From the NCBI GenBank assembly GCA_965183885.1, contig OZ238992.1:186001-250000 (forward strand): 64,000 bases of DNA, read 5' to 3'. How positions within the stretch are numbered: position 1 is the stretch's first letter; every line of letters starts with the position of its first letter. A program made the translations under genes and the position numbers. Under the pieces are notes generated by a model. The model searched no databases, was not told the DNA's origin, and saw only the letters and a list, made by a program, of their open reading frames with translations. Source of the DNA: UWMA-0277 sp965183885. Lineage in GTDB: Bacteria; Bacteroidota; Bacteroidia; Flavobacteriales; BACL11. Below are positions 7,809 through 16,006 of the stretch, piece after piece.

Positions 7809-9857
7809 ATGAAAGCGTATATGAATTATGCAAATGGAAAATGGATTAAAGGAGAAGGTGAAGGAACACCACTATTTAATGCAATTACAGGAAAAGAAAT
7901 AGGAAGAGCATCATCTAAAGGGTTAGACTTTTCTGAAATGATGGATTATGCCCGAAAAGTTGGGGGTCCTAAATTAAGAAAAATGACTTTTCAAGAAAGA
8001 GGATTAATGCTAAAAGCTTTAGCACTTCACCTTCATAGTATCAAGAATAAATTTTATGCTTTAAGTGCTGAAACAGGAGCTACAAAAGTAGATTCTTGGA
8101 TTGATATTGAAGGAGGTATAGGAAATATATTTGCTAATGCATCCTTAAGAAAAAACTTCCCTGACTTACCTTACCATATTGATGGAGATATGGCTCCATT
8201 ATCTAAAAATGGATCTTTTATTGGACATCATATAATGGTTCCAAGAGAAGGGGTTGCTATACATATAAACGCTTTTAACTTCCCAATTTGGGGAATGCTA
8301 GAAAAGATTGCTGTAAACCTAATGGCAGGAGTTCCTGCTATTGTAAAACCAGCAACCATCACTTGTTTCCTTACCGAAATGATGGTGCGTGAAATTGTAG
8401 ATTCTGGAATATTACCAGAAGGAAGCTTACAATTAATTTGTGGTAGTGCAAGAGGTATTATTGATAATGTAGAAACAGGAGATATAGTAACCTTTACTGG
8501 AAGTGCATCAACAGGAATGATGTTGAAATCTAATCCAAGATTAATTGAAAAAGCCGTTTCATTTAATATGGAAGCTGACTCTCTTAACTGTTCTGTATTA
8601 GGAGCAGATGCTGTTCCTGGAACCGCAGAATTTGATCTTTTTATAAAAGAAGTACAAAGAGAAATGACTATAAAAGCAGGACAAAAATGTACTGCTGTTC
8701 GTAGAATTATTGTTCCAGAAGCTTTAGTTTCAGCTGTACAAATTGCATTAGGGAAAAGACTTGCTAAAACTACCATAGGAGACCCTTCAGTTGAAGGAGT
8801 AAGAATGGGATCTTTAGCAGGAAATGAACAAAAAACGGAAGTAACCGAAAAAGTAAAACAACTTGCACAAACACAAGAAATTGTTTACGGTTCTTTAGAA
8901 GAATTTGAAGTAACAGGAGCTGATAAAAATAAAGGAGCATTCATCTCTCCTATCCTATTTTTAAATGATGATCCGTTCAACAAAACAGATTGCCATAATG
9001 TTGAGGCATTTGGTCCTGTATCTACTATCCTACCCTATAAAACTATTGATGAAGCAATAGAACTTGCTAAAATGGGGAAAGGATCTTTAGTATGTTCTAT
9101 TATTACTAACGATATGAAAATTGCAGAAGAGTTTGTATTAGGAGCTGCAAGTATGCACGGTAGAATTTTAATATTAAATGAAGCTTGTAGTAAAGAGAGT
9201 ACAGGGCACGGATCTCCTATGCCATTACTTACACATGGTGGTCCTGGGCGTGCTGGTGGTGGTGAAGAAATGGGTGGTGTTAGAGGTATAAAACATTATT
9301 TACAAAGAACGGCAATACAAGGACATCCAACAACTATAACTGCAATTACTAAGCAATACCAAGTAGGTGGAGCACAAAACATTGAAGGTCCTCATGTATT
9401 CCGTAAGCACTTTGAAGAAATTGAAATTGGCGACACAGTAATTACTAACAAACACCTAGTAACCCTAGATAATATTGAAGATTTTGCTGAGCTAAGCGGA
9501 GATAAATTCTATGCTCATATGGATGAGAATGCTTTAGAGGGTACAATATTTACTGAGCGTGTTGCTCATGGTTATTTCATTATGAGTAAGGCAGCAGGTT
9601 TATTTGTTGATCCTGAAAAAGGACCTGTATTGTTAAACTATGGAATTGATGAATGCAGATTTACAAAACCTGTTTACCCTGGAATGACTGTAGGTGTTCG
9701 ATTTACTGCTAAAGAAAAAATAAGTCAAGAAAAAAGAGATGAAGATGATATTGCAAAAGGAATTGTAAAATTCTTAGTTGATGTTTATGATGATGAAGGT
9801 GAAACAGTAATGTTAGCTACTATCCTTACTATGGTAAGAAAATTAGACCAATCATGA
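7809..9857 (+). CDS. paaZ: PaaZ, bifunctional oxepin-CoA hydrolase / semialdehyde dehydrogenase
   Basis: Opens the oxepin-CoA ring and oxidises the resulting semialdehyde. The 682-aa protein is a full-length fusion. The N-terminal aldehyde dehydrogenase domain (about 1-520) has FTGSASTG (229-236), Glu255 (NMEAD) and catalytic Cys294 (GQKCTAVRR). The C-terminal MaoC-like hotdog hydratase (about 530-682) has EIEIGDTVITNKHLVT, DKFYAHMDENAL and ERVAHGYFIMS. Its last 4 bases overlap the next gene's ATG. Confidence 0.95.
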   Translation: MKAYMNYANGKWIKGEGEGTPLFNAITGKEIGRASSKGLDFSEMMDYARKVGGPKLRKMTFQERGLMLKALALHLHSIKNKFYALSAETGATKVDSWIDIEGGIGNIFANASLRKNFPDLPYHIDGDMAPLSKNGSFIGHHIMVPREGVAIHINAFNFPIWGMLEKIAVNLMAGVPAIVKPATITCFLTEMMVREIVDSGILPEGSLQLICGSARGIIDNVETGDIVTFTGSASTGMMLKSNPRLIEKAVSFNMEADSLNCSVLGADAVPGTAEFDLFIKEVQREMTIKAGQKCTAVRRIIVPEALVSAVQIALGKRLAKTTIGDPSVEGVRMGSLAGNEQKTEVTEKVKQLAQTQEIVYGSLEEFEVTGADKNKGAFISPILFLNDDPFNKTDCHNVEAFGPVSTILPYKTIDEAIELAKMGKGSLVCSIITNDMKIAEEFVLGAASMHGRILILNEACSKESTGHGSPMPLLTHGGPGRAGGGEEMGGVRGIKHYLQRTAIQGHPTTITAITKQYQVGGAQNIEGPHVFRKHFEEIEIGDTVITNKHLVTLDNIEDFAELSGDKFYAHMDENALEGTIFTERVAHGYFIMSKAAGLFVDPEKGPVLLNYGIDECRFTKPVYPGMTVGVRFTAKEKISQEKRDEDDIAKGIVKFLVDVYDDEGETVMLATILTMVRKLDQS

Positions 9858-10177
9858 TAGCAAATACTCCAGAGCCACCTTATGTAGCTGCAGTATTTAC
9901 TTCTACCCGTACAGAGTTAGAAGAAGGCTATAATGAGATGAATGAACTTACTGCTAAAGCAATACAAGGTATTGATGGCTACTTAGGACATGAATCCTTT
10001 AGAGATGAGAATGGTTTTGGAATAAATGTTTCTTATTGGAGAGATATGAAAGCACTGAAAGACTGGAAGGATAATACCTTACATCAAAAAGCTCAGGAGT
10101 TAGGAAAACAGAAATGGTACAAAAGCTATAAATTAAGAATTTGTACTGTAGAAAGAAATTATGAATTTAAACTTTAA
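9854..10177 (+). CDS. ABM-fold (antibiotic biosynthesis monooxygenase-like) small protein
   Basis: A 107-aa single-domain protein of the dimeric alpha-beta barrel type. AAVFTSTRTE forms strand 1, MNELTAKAIQGIDGYLGHES covers helix and strand 2, and NVSYWRDMKALKDWKDN is the typical SYW-s-eal-aW motif around residues 55-71. Relatives include heme-degrading and quinol monooxygenases, and many act as small cofactor-free oxygenases. ATGA overlap with paaZ indicates coupled translation. The substrate is unknown; a role in handling quinonoid or reactive by-products of the pathway is only a guess from position. Confidence 0.82.
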   Translation: MIANTPEPPYVAAVFTSTRTELEEGYNEMNELTAKAIQGIDGYLGHESFRDENGFGINVSYWRDMKALKDWKDNTLHQKAQELGKQKWYKSYKLRICTVERNYEFKL

Positions 10178-10193
10178 ATAATAATAAAATAAA

Positions 10194-10258
10194 TGTCATT
10201 CTGAACGAATGTGAAGAATCTACAGTTGTAGATCTTTCGACTAACGCTCAAGATGACA
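10194..10258. repeat. Imperfect palindromic intergenic repeat (REP-like)
   Basis: Left arm 10194-10223 begins TGTCATTCTGAACGAATGTG and right arm 10228-10258 ends CGCTCAAGATGACA. The arms are imperfectly complementary around an AGTT loop, with strongest pairing at the inner GATCTAC/GTAGATC part and at the outer TGTCAT/ATGACA. Similar TGTCATTCTGAAC palindromes are scattered between genes in many Bacteroidota genomes (from memory). It lies in the only sizeable gap of the distal paa operon, where it could form an RNA hairpin between the ABM gene and the second crotonase. Confidence 0.7.
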
Positions 10259-10288
10259 ATCTAAAAACAAACAAAAGCAAAATATCAA

Positions 10289-11044
10289 ATGACAGCATAT
10301 GTAAAAATAAATACAGCAAATGGAATAGGAACAATTGAGTTCTTTCACCCACAATCTAACTCCTTACCAGGACATATACTAGCAGAATTAGCTGCTACTA
10401 TAACCAAAGCTGGAGCAGATGACAACATAAAAGTAATTGTTCTAAAAAGTGCAGGAGAAAGAGCTTTCTGTGCAGGTGCTTCTTTCGATGAGTTAATAGC
10501 AATTGATAATGAAACAACTGGTAAACGATTCTTTTCAGGATTTGCTAATGTAATTAATGCTGCTCGTAAGTGTCCTAAGTTTATTATTGGGCGTGTACAA
10601 GGTAAGGCTGTTGGTGGTGGTGTTGGTATGGCATCAGCAACTGATTACTGCTTTGCAACTAAATTTGCTGCTGCAAAATTATCAGAATTAGCTATTGGTA
10701 TTGGTCCTTTTGTTGTTGGTCCTGCTGTAGCGCGTAAAGTAGGTACTTCTGCGTTTTCGGCTATGACTATAAATGCTACTAAATGGTTTGATGCTACTTG
10801 GGCAAGAGAAAAAGGATTGTATACTGAAGTATTTGATTCGGCTGAGGAGATGGATGTAGAGATTGATAAATTAGCTGCTATTTTAGCTACTTCTAACCCT
10901 GAAGCTATGGAAGGGTTAAAAAAAGTAATGTGGCAAGGAACTGACCATTGGGATGAACTATTAATGGAAAGAGCTGTAAGTAGTGGAACATTAGTTTTAT
11001 CTGACTTTACTAGAAACGCTATAAACAAATTTAAAACAAAATAA
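10289..11044 (+). CDS. Enoyl-CoA hydratase/isomerase (crotonase) family protein, possibly the PaaF step
   Basis: A 251-aa crotonase with the oxyanion-hole segments AFCAGASFDEL (59-69) and QGKAVGGGVGMA. In classical hydratases a catalytic Glu follows GGG (GGGxExA); here that position is Gly, while the second Glu is kept in KLSELAIGIG. A normal two-Glu syn-hydration mechanism is therefore doubtful. By position it could supply the PaaF hydration of 2,3-dehydroadipyl-CoA, because no other candidate is in the cluster. The stop overlaps the next gene's ATG by 1 nt. Confidence 0.85.
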   Translation: MTAYVKINTANGIGTIEFFHPQSNSLPGHILAELAATITKAGADDNIKVIVLKSAGERAFCAGASFDELIAIDNETTGKRFFSGFANVINAARKCPKFIIGRVQGKAVGGGVGMASATDYCFATKFAAAKLSELAIGIGPFVVGPAVARKVGTSAFSAMTINATKWFDATWAREKGLYTEVFDSAEEMDVEIDKLAAILATSNPEAMEGLKKVMWQGTDHWDELLMERAVSSGTLVLSDFTRNAINKFKTK

Positions 11045-13092
11045 TGAGTAAAAAACTCTCTAAAGATATTTACAAAAAAGCATATTCCTTAATGTGTACT
11101 GCTCGTGCTATGAGTGATTTATATGAGGAAAATACTGCTGTAACTTCAAAATATGTACACGCTACATCAAAAGGGCATGAAGCTATTCAACTAGCTGTTG
11201 GTTTACAATTAACTAAAAATGACTGGGTAGCACCATATTATCGTGATGACTCTATGTTGTTAGGAATAGGTATGCAACCTTACGAGCTTATGTTACAGCT
11301 TATGTGTAAGAAAGATGATCCGTTTTCTGGAGGAAGAACTTATTATTCTCACCCTTCATTAAAGCGAGATGATATGCCTAAGATACCACATCAATCTTCT
11401 GCAACAGGAATGCAAGGTATCCCAACAACAGGTGTTGCTATGGGAGTACAATATATGGAAATGGAAGGTTTAGCAAAACCTAAAAAAGGTGAAGAACCTG
11501 TAGTAGTTTGTTCTTTTGGAGATGCATCAATTACAGAAGGTGAAGTAGCTGAAGCTTTTCAGATGGCTGCACTAAAAAAATTACCTATCCTCTATTTAGT
11601 ACAAGATAATGAATGGGATATTTCAGCCCACTCATCAGAAATGAGAGCTGTAGATGCTACCCACTATGCTAAAGGGTTTGGTCTTAAAACCTATACTATT
11701 GACGGTACAGACTTTAAGAAATCATATGAAACTATTCAAAAAGCATTTAAGGAGATAAAAGAGAAAAGAACTCCAATTTTAGTACATGCTAAAGTTCCGC
11801 TTTTAAACCATCATACATCAGGAGTGCGTATGGAATGGTATAGAGATGATTTGGATGAAGCAAAATCAAGAGATCCTTATCCTAAATTAGTTGAAGAATT
11901 ATTAGAAAACGGATTTAGTAAAAAAGATTTAGAGCAAATAAAGCAACAGGCTACAGAACTTGTTTTAGCAGATTATAATAAAGCACTAAAAGCTGAAGAC
12001 CCTAATCCTGAAGATTTATTCTCTCACGATTATGCCCCTACTCCTATTTTAGAAGAAAAAGGAGATAGAGCACCAAAAGAAAAAGAAGCTACTGTAATGG
12101 TTGATTCTGCCCTCTTTGCTATTAAAGAATTAATGAGTGACAACCCTGAATGTTTATTATACGGACAAGATGTAGGTAAAAGATTAGGTGGTGTATTTCG
12201 TGAAGCCGCTACCCTCGCTCAAACCTTTGGTGACAATAGAGTATTTAATACTCCAATACAAGAAGCATTTATTATTGGAAGTACTGTAGGGATGTCGGCC
12301 GTAGGATTAAAGCCTATTGTTGAAGTACAGTTTGCCGATTATATTTGGCCAGGACTAAACCAGCTATTTACAGAAGTAAGTCGTTCTAATTATTTATCAA
12401 ATGGAAAATGGCCTGTAAGTTGTATTATTCGTGTTCCTATTGGAGCTTATGGTAGTGGAGGTCCTTATCATTCTTCTTCAGTAGAATCTGTTTTAGCACA
12501 AATTAGAGGAATTAAAATTGCTTATCCATCTACTGGAGCAGACTTAAAAGGATTAATGAAATCAGCTTACTACGACCCTAACCCTGTAGTAATTTTAGAA
12601 CATAAAGGTTTATACTGGAGTAAAATTAAAGGTACAGCAGCAGCTAAAACTATTGAGCCTTCAGCTGATTATGTAATTCCATTTGGAAAAGGAAGAATTG
12701 CTTTAGAAGCTGATAATAGTAATAATACTTTATGCATTATTACTTACGGAATGGGCGTACATTGGGCATTAAATGCTGCAAAAAACCATAAAGGAAAAGT
12801 AGAAATTGTAGATTTAAGAACTATTAACCCTATTGATGAACAGCTGATATTTGAGCGTGTAAATAAACATGGAAAATGTTTAGTACTAACTGAAGAGCCT
12901 TACAATAACTCTTTTGCTCAAAGTTTAGTTGGTAGAATACAAGAACATTGTTTTGAAAAATTAGATGCTCCAGTATATGTTATGGGATCAGAGAACTTAC
13001 CTGCTATTCCACTTAACTCAACACTAGAAGCAACTATGCTTCCTAATGCTGAAAAAGTAAGCGATAAGATTGCAACAATATTAGCCTACTAA
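11044..13092 (+). CDS. Fused alpha-beta E1 component of a branched-chain-type 2-oxoacid dehydrogenase
   Basis: A 682-aa thiamine-diphosphate enzyme in which E1-alpha (about 1-330) is fused to E1-beta (about 350-682). The alpha part has SKYVHATSKGHEAIQLAVG, the YYRDDSMLLG segment, and the ThDP motif GDASITEGEVAEAFQMA...QDNEWDIS at about 159-190. The beta part has GQDVGKRLGGVFREA, NTPIQEAFIIGS and GAYGSGGPYHSSS. Such fusions are usual in Bacteroidota for BCKADH-like E1. No E2/E3 gene is adjacent. Its 1-nt coupling to the crotonase puts it in the paa operon, which hints at an aryl- or branched-chain 2-oxoacid substrate. Confidence 0.9.
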   Translation: MSKKLSKDIYKKAYSLMCTARAMSDLYEENTAVTSKYVHATSKGHEAIQLAVGLQLTKNDWVAPYYRDDSMLLGIGMQPYELMLQLMCKKDDPFSGGRTYYSHPSLKRDDMPKIPHQSSATGMQGIPTTGVAMGVQYMEMEGLAKPKKGEEPVVVCSFGDASITEGEVAEAFQMAALKKLPILYLVQDNEWDISAHSSEMRAVDATHYAKGFGLKTYTIDGTDFKKSYETIQKAFKEIKEKRTPILVHAKVPLLNHHTSGVRMEWYRDDLDEAKSRDPYPKLVEELLENGFSKKDLEQIKQQATELVLADYNKALKAEDPNPEDLFSHDYAPTPILEEKGDRAPKEKEATVMVDSALFAIKELMSDNPECLLYGQDVGKRLGGVFREAATLAQTFGDNRVFNTPIQEAFIIGSTVGMSAVGLKPIVEVQFADYIWPGLNQLFTEVSRSNYLSNGKWPVSCIIRVPIGAYGSGGPYHSSSVESVLAQIRGIKIAYPSTGADLKGLMKSAYYDPNPVVILEHKGLYWSKIKGTAAAKTIEPSADYVIPFGKGRIALEADNSNNTLCIITYGMGVHWALNAAKNHKGKVEIVDLRTINPIDEQLIFERVNKHGKCLVLTEEPYNNSFAQSLVGRIQEHCFEKLDAPVYVMGSENLPAIPLNSTLEATMLPNAEKVSDKIATILAY

Positions 13093-13110
13093 TACAATAC
13101 TAATAAGTAT

Positions 13111-13141
13111 AAAAAAAGCTGAGCATATGCTCAGCTTTTTT
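13111..13141. terminator. Bidirectional rho-independent terminator, end of the paa cluster / sucD
   Basis: Near-perfect palindrome AGCTGAGCAT/ATGCTCAGCT flanked by an A-run on the left and a T-run on the right. It lies between the convergent E1 gene and sucD and can serve both strands. Confidence 0.9.
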
Positions 13142-13180
13142 ATTATCTAATATTTTTTAGCTTATTGCTATAAAAGTAAA

Positions 13181-14059
13181 TTAAGCAGTTACTCCCATTA
13201 GCTCAGCCATCATTTTTCCAATTTCAGCAGGAGATTCAGCAACAGTAATTCCACACTCACGCATAATAGCCATCTTAGCTTCAGCAGTATCTTCTGCTCC
13301 ACCTACAATAGCACCAGCATGTCCCATAGTTCTACCAGCAGGAGCAGTTTGTCCTGCAATAAATCCAACTACTGGCTTAGTACCATTTGCTTTAATCCAT
13401 CTTGCAGCATCAGCTTCTAATTGCCCTCCAATTTCACCAATCATAATAATACCATCAGTTTCTGAATCATTCATAAATAACTCTACCGCTTCTTTAGTAG
13501 TTGTTCCAATAATTGGATCACCACCAATACCAATAGCAGTTGATATTCCCATACCTGCTTTTACAACCTGGTCAGCAGCTTCATAAGTTAAAGTACCTGA
13601 TTTTGAAACAACACCAATTCTTCCTTTCTTAAATACAAAACCTGGCATAATACCACACTTTGCCTCTTCTGGAGTAATAACTCCTGGGCAATTAGGTCCT
13701 ACTAAAGTACAATCCTTATCTGAAATATATTCTTTTACTGTAATCATGTCCTTGGTTGGAATTCCTTCAGTAATACAAATAATTACTTTTATTCCTGCTT
13801 CAGCAGCTTCCATTACAGCATCAGCTGCAAATGCTGGTGGTACAAATATCATTGAAGTATTTGCTCCTGCTTTTGCTACTGCTTCACTTACTGTATTAAA
13901 TACAGGTCTATCCAAATGAGTTTGTCCTCCTTTACCTGGTGTTACCCCTCCTACTACATTTGTTCCGTACTCAATCATCTGTCCTGCATGAAAAGTTCCT
14001 TCAGTACCTGTAAAACCTTGTACAATAATTTTTGAATCTTTATTAACTAATACACTCAT
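13181..14059 (-). CDS. sucD: Succinyl-CoA synthetase (ADP-forming) alpha subunit
   Basis: TCA-cycle enzyme subunit that carries the phosphorylated histidine. The 292-aa protein starts MSVLVNKDSKIIVQGFTG. It has a CoA-binding N-terminal domain with GTEGTFHAGQMIEYG, CITEGIP, the GPNCPGVITP loop, and His247 in the GHAGAIVGG motif near the C-terminus. The frame is open upstream to 14302, but that runs through the divergent mnmE start. sucC is not adjacent. Succinyl-CoA made by the paa pathway would feed this reaction, although the gene is on the opposite strand under its own promoter. Confidence 0.97.
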   Translation of the reverse strand: MSVLVNKDSKIIVQGFTGTEGTFHAGQMIEYGTNVVGGVTPGKGGQTHLDRPVFNTVSEAVAKAGANTSMIFVPPAFAADAVMEAAEAGIKVIICITEGIPTKDMITVKEYISDKDCTLVGPNCPGVITPEEAKCGIMPGFVFKKGRIGVVSKSGTLTYEAADQVVKAGMGISTAIGIGGDPIIGTTTKEAVELFMNDSETDGIIMIGEIGGQLEADAARWIKANGTKPVVGFIAGQTAPAGRTMGHAGAIVGGAEDTAEAKMAIMRECGITVAESPAEIGKMMAELMGVTA

Positions 14060-14083
14060 TTGTTTGTTTTTTAATTTGGAGTG

Positions 14084-14113
14084 CAAAATTAGAACAATAT
14101 GGCTATTAACAAA
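14084..14113 (-). promoter_or_regulatory. Bacteroidota-type promoter of sucD
   Basis: On the minus strand TTTG (14113-14110) and TAATTTTG (14091-14084) are separated by 18 nt, matching the -33 TTTG / -7 TAnnTTTG consensus of the group. It leaves a leader of about 20 nt before the sucD ATG. Confidence 0.75.
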
Positions 14114-14123
14114 GGATTTTGAA

Positions 14124-14131
14124 TACTTTTG
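14124..14131 (+). promoter_or_regulatory. TAnnTTTG box of mnmE
   Basis: TACTTTTG ends 4 nt before the mnmE ATG at 14136. With transcription starting about 6 nt past the box, the mRNA would be essentially leaderless. No clear -33 TTTG is visible. Confidence 0.55.
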
Positions 14132-14135
14132 CAGT

Positions 14136-15494
14136 ATGAATAATTTATTGCAAGAAGATACTATTTGTGCTCTAGCAACTGGAGGTGGATTAAGTGCTAT
14201 TGCTGTAATTCGTTTATCAGGAAAGCAAGCTATTGCTATAACTAATACGCTATTTAGCAAAGATATTAGTAACGCAAAAAGCCATAGTGTACATTTTGGC
14301 ACACTTAACAGTGATGCTGAAATGATAGATGAAGCTTTAGTTACAATCTTTAAGGGATCTGCGTCTTATACTGGAGAAGAAACAGTAGAAATTTCTTGCC
14401 ATGGATCAACTTACATACAAAATAAATTATTACAACTTTTTATTAGCAAAGGTTGCCGTATGGCTAGTGCTGGAGAGTTTACTATGAGAGCATTTAGAAA
14501 TGGGAAGATTGACCTTTCACAAGCTGAATCGGTAGCAGATTTAATTGCATCGGAAAGTGCTGCTGCACACCAAACTGCATTAAAGCAACTAAGAGGAGGG
14601 TTTTCTAACAAGCTACAAGAATTAAGAACACAATTAATTGATTTTGCTTCTTTAATTGAACTAGAACTTGATTTTTCAGAAGAAGATGTTGAGTTTGCTG
14701 ACCGTAAGCAGTTTGATAATCTATTAGCAATAATAAAAACAGAACTTACTAAACTTATTGATTCTTTCCAATTAGGAAATGTTATTAAAAATGGAATTCC
14801 TGTTGCAATATTAGGAGCTCCAAATGTTGGAAAATCAACTTTGCTTAATACTTTACTTAACGAAGAAAAAGCCATAGTATCAGATATAGCAGGTACTACC
14901 CGTGATGCTATTGAGGATGAACTTATAATTGAAGGCTTAAAATTTAGGTTTATTGATACCGCAGGAATAAGAGAAACAAGCGATACAATAGAAAACTTAG
15001 GTATAGAAAAATCTTTAGCTAAAGCTAAGCAATCAAAGATTGTATTGTTTTTAATTGATGCTACGGCAGCACTACAATCACAATTGGAAGAGCTAGAAAA
15101 GATTAAGAATAAACATTCCGAAAAGCTATTAGTAATTGTAAATAAAATAGATGCAAACACTAACATAAAAGATGAAATAGAGGCTGCTATTTTCATCTCC
15201 GCAAAAAATAATGAAGGAATAGAGACCTTAAAAAATGAATTGTTAGCATTTGTAAATACTGAGAACATCTCTAATAATGACACTATAGTTACTAACCTAA
15301 GGCATTATGATGAGCTACAACTTACCTTACATGAAATAAATGCTGTAATTGATGGTTTAGAAAATGGACTTACAGGAGATTTTTTAGCTATTAATATAAG
15401 ACAAGCCTTATTCCACTTAGGAAGCATTACAGGAGAAGTAACTACTGACACTCTACTTGGTAATATTTTTGGAAAATTCTGTATCGGTAAATAG
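14136..15494 (+). CDS. mnmE: tRNA modification GTPase MnmE (TrmE/ThdF)
   Basis: With MnmG, forms the 5-carboxymethylaminomethyl group on U34 of tRNAs. The 452-aa protein starts MNNLLQEDTICALATGGG. It has the formyl-THF-binding N-terminal domain, a helical domain, a G domain with GAPNVGKST (about 227-235), DTAGIRET and NKID, and the invariant C-terminus FGKFCIGK. The frame is open to 14064, but ATG 14136 gives the family start. The gene is intact although its 3' end is the left copy of a direct repeat that brackets the hip locus. Confidence 0.97.
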   Translation: MNNLLQEDTICALATGGGLSAIAVIRLSGKQAIAITNTLFSKDISNAKSHSVHFGTLNSDAEMIDEALVTIFKGSASYTGEETVEISCHGSTYIQNKLLQLFISKGCRMASAGEFTMRAFRNGKIDLSQAESVADLIASESAAAHQTALKQLRGGFSNKLQELRTQLIDFASLIELELDFSEEDVEFADRKQFDNLLAIIKTELTKLIDSFQLGNVIKNGIPVAILGAPNVGKSTLLNTLLNEEKAIVSDIAGTTRDAIEDELIIEGLKFRFIDTAGIRETSDTIENLGIEKSLAKAKQSKIVLFLIDATAALQSQLEELEKIKNKHSEKLLVIVNKIDANTNIKDEIEAAIFISAKNNEGIETLKNELLAFVNTENISNNDTIVTNLRHYDELQLTLHEINAVIDGLENGLTGDFLAINIRQALFHLGSITGEVTTDTLLGNIFGKFCIGK

Positions 15495-15496
15495 TT
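15479..15496 (+). repeat. Left direct repeat at the mnmE 3' end (putative attL)
   Basis: CTGTATCGGTAAATAGTT covers the last codons and stop of mnmE. A copy matching at 17 of 18 positions lies at 17364-17381 on the same strand. The mnmE/trmE 3' end is an established integration site for genomic islands such as SGI1. The repeats enclose the hipBST genes and no integrase. Confidence 0.65.
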
Positions 15497-15671
15497 TAGA
15501 AATACAACAGTAACTTACTAATCAACAAGGCATTAACCTAACTAAAGCTAGATAAATTTGACTTTTAACTCTATTTTAAACCTGGTATGTCCCTTTATTA
15601 TCTTGAGGAACAAAGCTTACAGACACAAACAATTAATTGAATTCTATAATTTTTAATAGACCTCTATTTAC

Positions 15672-15683
15672 ACCCGAACGGGT
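15672..15683. promoter_or_regulatory. hip operator 1
   Basis: Inverted repeat ACCCG-AA-CGGGT. It is the farthest upstream of three copies, with its centre about 40 bp before operator 2. The G/C-rich core stands out in very A/T-rich DNA. Presumed HipB binding site. Confidence 0.8.
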
Positions 15684-15711
15684 ACAATAACAATATAAAA
15701 CAAAATAATAC

Positions 15712-15723
15712 CCCCGAACGGGT
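15712..15723. promoter_or_regulatory. hip operator 2
   Basis: Inverted repeat (C)CCCG-AA-CGGGT followed by ATAATA. It lies about where a -33 element would be for the TAnnTTTG box at 15744, so a bound repressor could block RNA polymerase. Centre spacing to operator 3 is 41 bp. Confidence 0.8.
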
Positions 15724-15743
15724 ATAATACAAGTAATTTTTCG

Positions 15744-15751
15744 TATTTTTG
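15744..15751 (+). promoter_or_regulatory. TAnnTTTG promoter box of the hipBST operon
   Basis: TATTTTTG directly precedes operator 3. The predicted transcription start (about 15757) falls inside that operator, which suits autoregulation by the antitoxin. Confidence 0.7.
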
Positions 15752-15752
15752 C

Positions 15753-15764
15753 ACCCGAACGGGT
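15753..15764. promoter_or_regulatory. hip operator 3
   Basis: Inverted repeat ACCCG-AA-CGGGT between the promoter box and the hipB ATG (15770). It is followed, like the other two copies, by A-Y-AATA. Occupation would cover the transcription start. Confidence 0.82.
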
Positions 15765-15769
15765 ATAAT

Positions 15770-16006
15770 ATGAAAGAAAATAAAATGACATTAACATCTT
15801 TTTTAAAAGAAAAAAGAAAAGGTTTAAACTTAACTCAATTACAATTAGCTGAAAAATCAGGTGTAGGAATTCGTTTTATACGAGAAATGGAAGGAGGTAA
15901 AAAATCCCTACAAATGAATAAAGTCAATCAAGTACTTAATTTGTTTGGTAAAGAATTAGGAGTTGTAGAAATGGATAGAACTAAATTAGGAAATGAGGAG
16001 GGCTAA
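15770..16006 (+). CDS. hipB: HipB-like antitoxin / autorepressor (HTH Xre)
   Basis: A 78-aa DNA-binding protein with one Cro/CI-type helix-turn-helix: FLKEKRKGLNLTQLQLAEKSGVG (about 11-33, here noted as LNLTQLQLAEKSG) and RFIREMEGGKKSLQ. The conserved LFGKELGVVEM follows at the C-terminus, typical of HipB-type regulators. The frame is open from a TTG at 15749, but ATG 15770 follows operator 3 directly and gives a normal length; ATG 15785 is an alternative. It overlaps hipS by 14 nt. It should bind the three CCCGAACGGG palindromes and repress the operon. Confidence 0.9.
   Translation: MKENKMTLTSFLKEKRKGLNLTQLQLAEKSGVGIRFIREMEGGKKSLQMNKVNQVLNLFGKELGVVEMDRTKLGNEEG

Noticed and set aside
8228..8776. 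182-codon minus-strand frame opposite paaZ
   Set aside because: Shadow of the ALDH domain; its length follows from codon use of the real gene.
13181..14302. Longer sucD product with about 80 extra N-terminal residues
   Set aside because: The extension runs through the divergent mnmE promoter and start; the 292-aa form matches SucD and has a full promoter at 14084-14113.
14411..15283. 290-codon minus-strand frame opposite mnmE
   Set aside because: Ser/Ile-rich translation with no motif; it is the antisense of a confirmed gene and no promoter or start context supports it.
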